The position numbers and the translations under genes were made by a program. Positions 64,000 through 64,000 of a stretch of DNA of 64,000 nucleotides are shown in pieces (the stretch's first letter is position 1; each line of letters opens with the position of its first letter). The notes under the pieces were generated by a model. The model saw only the letters and a program-made list of their open reading frames with translations. It did not search any database and was not told where the DNA came from. Source of the stretch: Bacteroidales bacterium Phil12 (lineage in GTDB: Bacteria > Bacteroidota > Bacteroidia > Bacteroidales > P3); NCBI GenBank assembly GCA_002633275.1, contig NWBO01000053.1:122649-186648 (forward strand), read 5' to 3'.

Positions 64000-64000
64000 A

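Overview
The window is an AT-rich chromosomal segment of a member of the Bacteroidetes, most likely an uncultured Bacteroidales lineage. The evidence is: promoters of the Bacteroidetes type (TTTG, 19-21 bases, then TAnnTTTG), a Bacteroidetes-type topoisomerase IV subunit B, type IX secretion (T9SS) genes (porX, porQ), six proteins that carry or appear to carry C-terminal T9SS sorting domains, and a probable glycine-lipid acyltransferase pair. I cannot name the species from the sequence alone. I see no rRNA, tRNA, CRISPR array, prophage or insertion sequence.

Layout. 1-8 kb: two exported hypothetical proteins, parE, a fibronectin-III T9SS cargo protein and enolase. 8-15 kb: a strongly promoted short ORF, a lipoprotein, an OmpA-family protein, a secreted peptidylarginine-deiminase-like enzyme related in layout to PPAD of Porphyromonas gingivalis, purQ and rnhB. 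15-25 kb: a GLUG-repeat T9SS cargo gene cut by a nonsense codon right after its signal peptide, ung, an exported small protein, pckA, a divIC/ftsB-like gene, a HAD hydrolase, thiL, folC, a lipoprotein and a DUF1294 protein. 25-30 kb: a repeat-rich intergenic region with a short ORF holding a G10 tract, a BspA-like leucine-rich-repeat T9SS protein, a SpoU-family methyltransferase, rpsF-rpsR-rplI and mreB. 30-40 kb (all minus): purH, engB, a GNAT and a PlsC-type acyltransferase (glsB/glsA-like), tsaE, porX, a DoxX-thioredoxin fusion, two related cysteine-rich mini-lipoproteins and an endonuclease/exonuclease/phosphatase-family protein. 40-50 kb (minus): gcvT, lpxH, a DUF4369 lipoprotein, aroC, a nitroreductase, a beta-barrel protein, a metallo-beta-lactamase-fold hydrolase, mazG, a GT9 glycosyltransferase and sufB. 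50-64 kb (minus): a yidD cluster, two related small exported proteins, a 2077-residue modular adhesin, porQ and the 3' end of another T9SS cargo gene.

How it fits together. Cargo proteins with sorting domains are scattered through the window while two parts of their export and regulation system (PorX, PorQ) lie between housekeeping genes. Envelope building is a second theme (lpxH, GT9, OmpA, glycine-lipid genes, mreB, yidD).

The most unusual feature is a family of dispersed arrays built from degenerate units repeated with a strict 21-base phase (core AGTGTTAAACAT or its complement, plus related cores). I count eleven multi-unit arrays plus one single-unit remnant in 64 kb. Most are intergenic, but one lies in frame inside aroC and another abuts the start of a lipoprotein gene. 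Since 21 bases are both seven codons and about two turns of DNA, the arrays can sit in genes without a frameshift and could also present protein-binding sites on one face of the helix.
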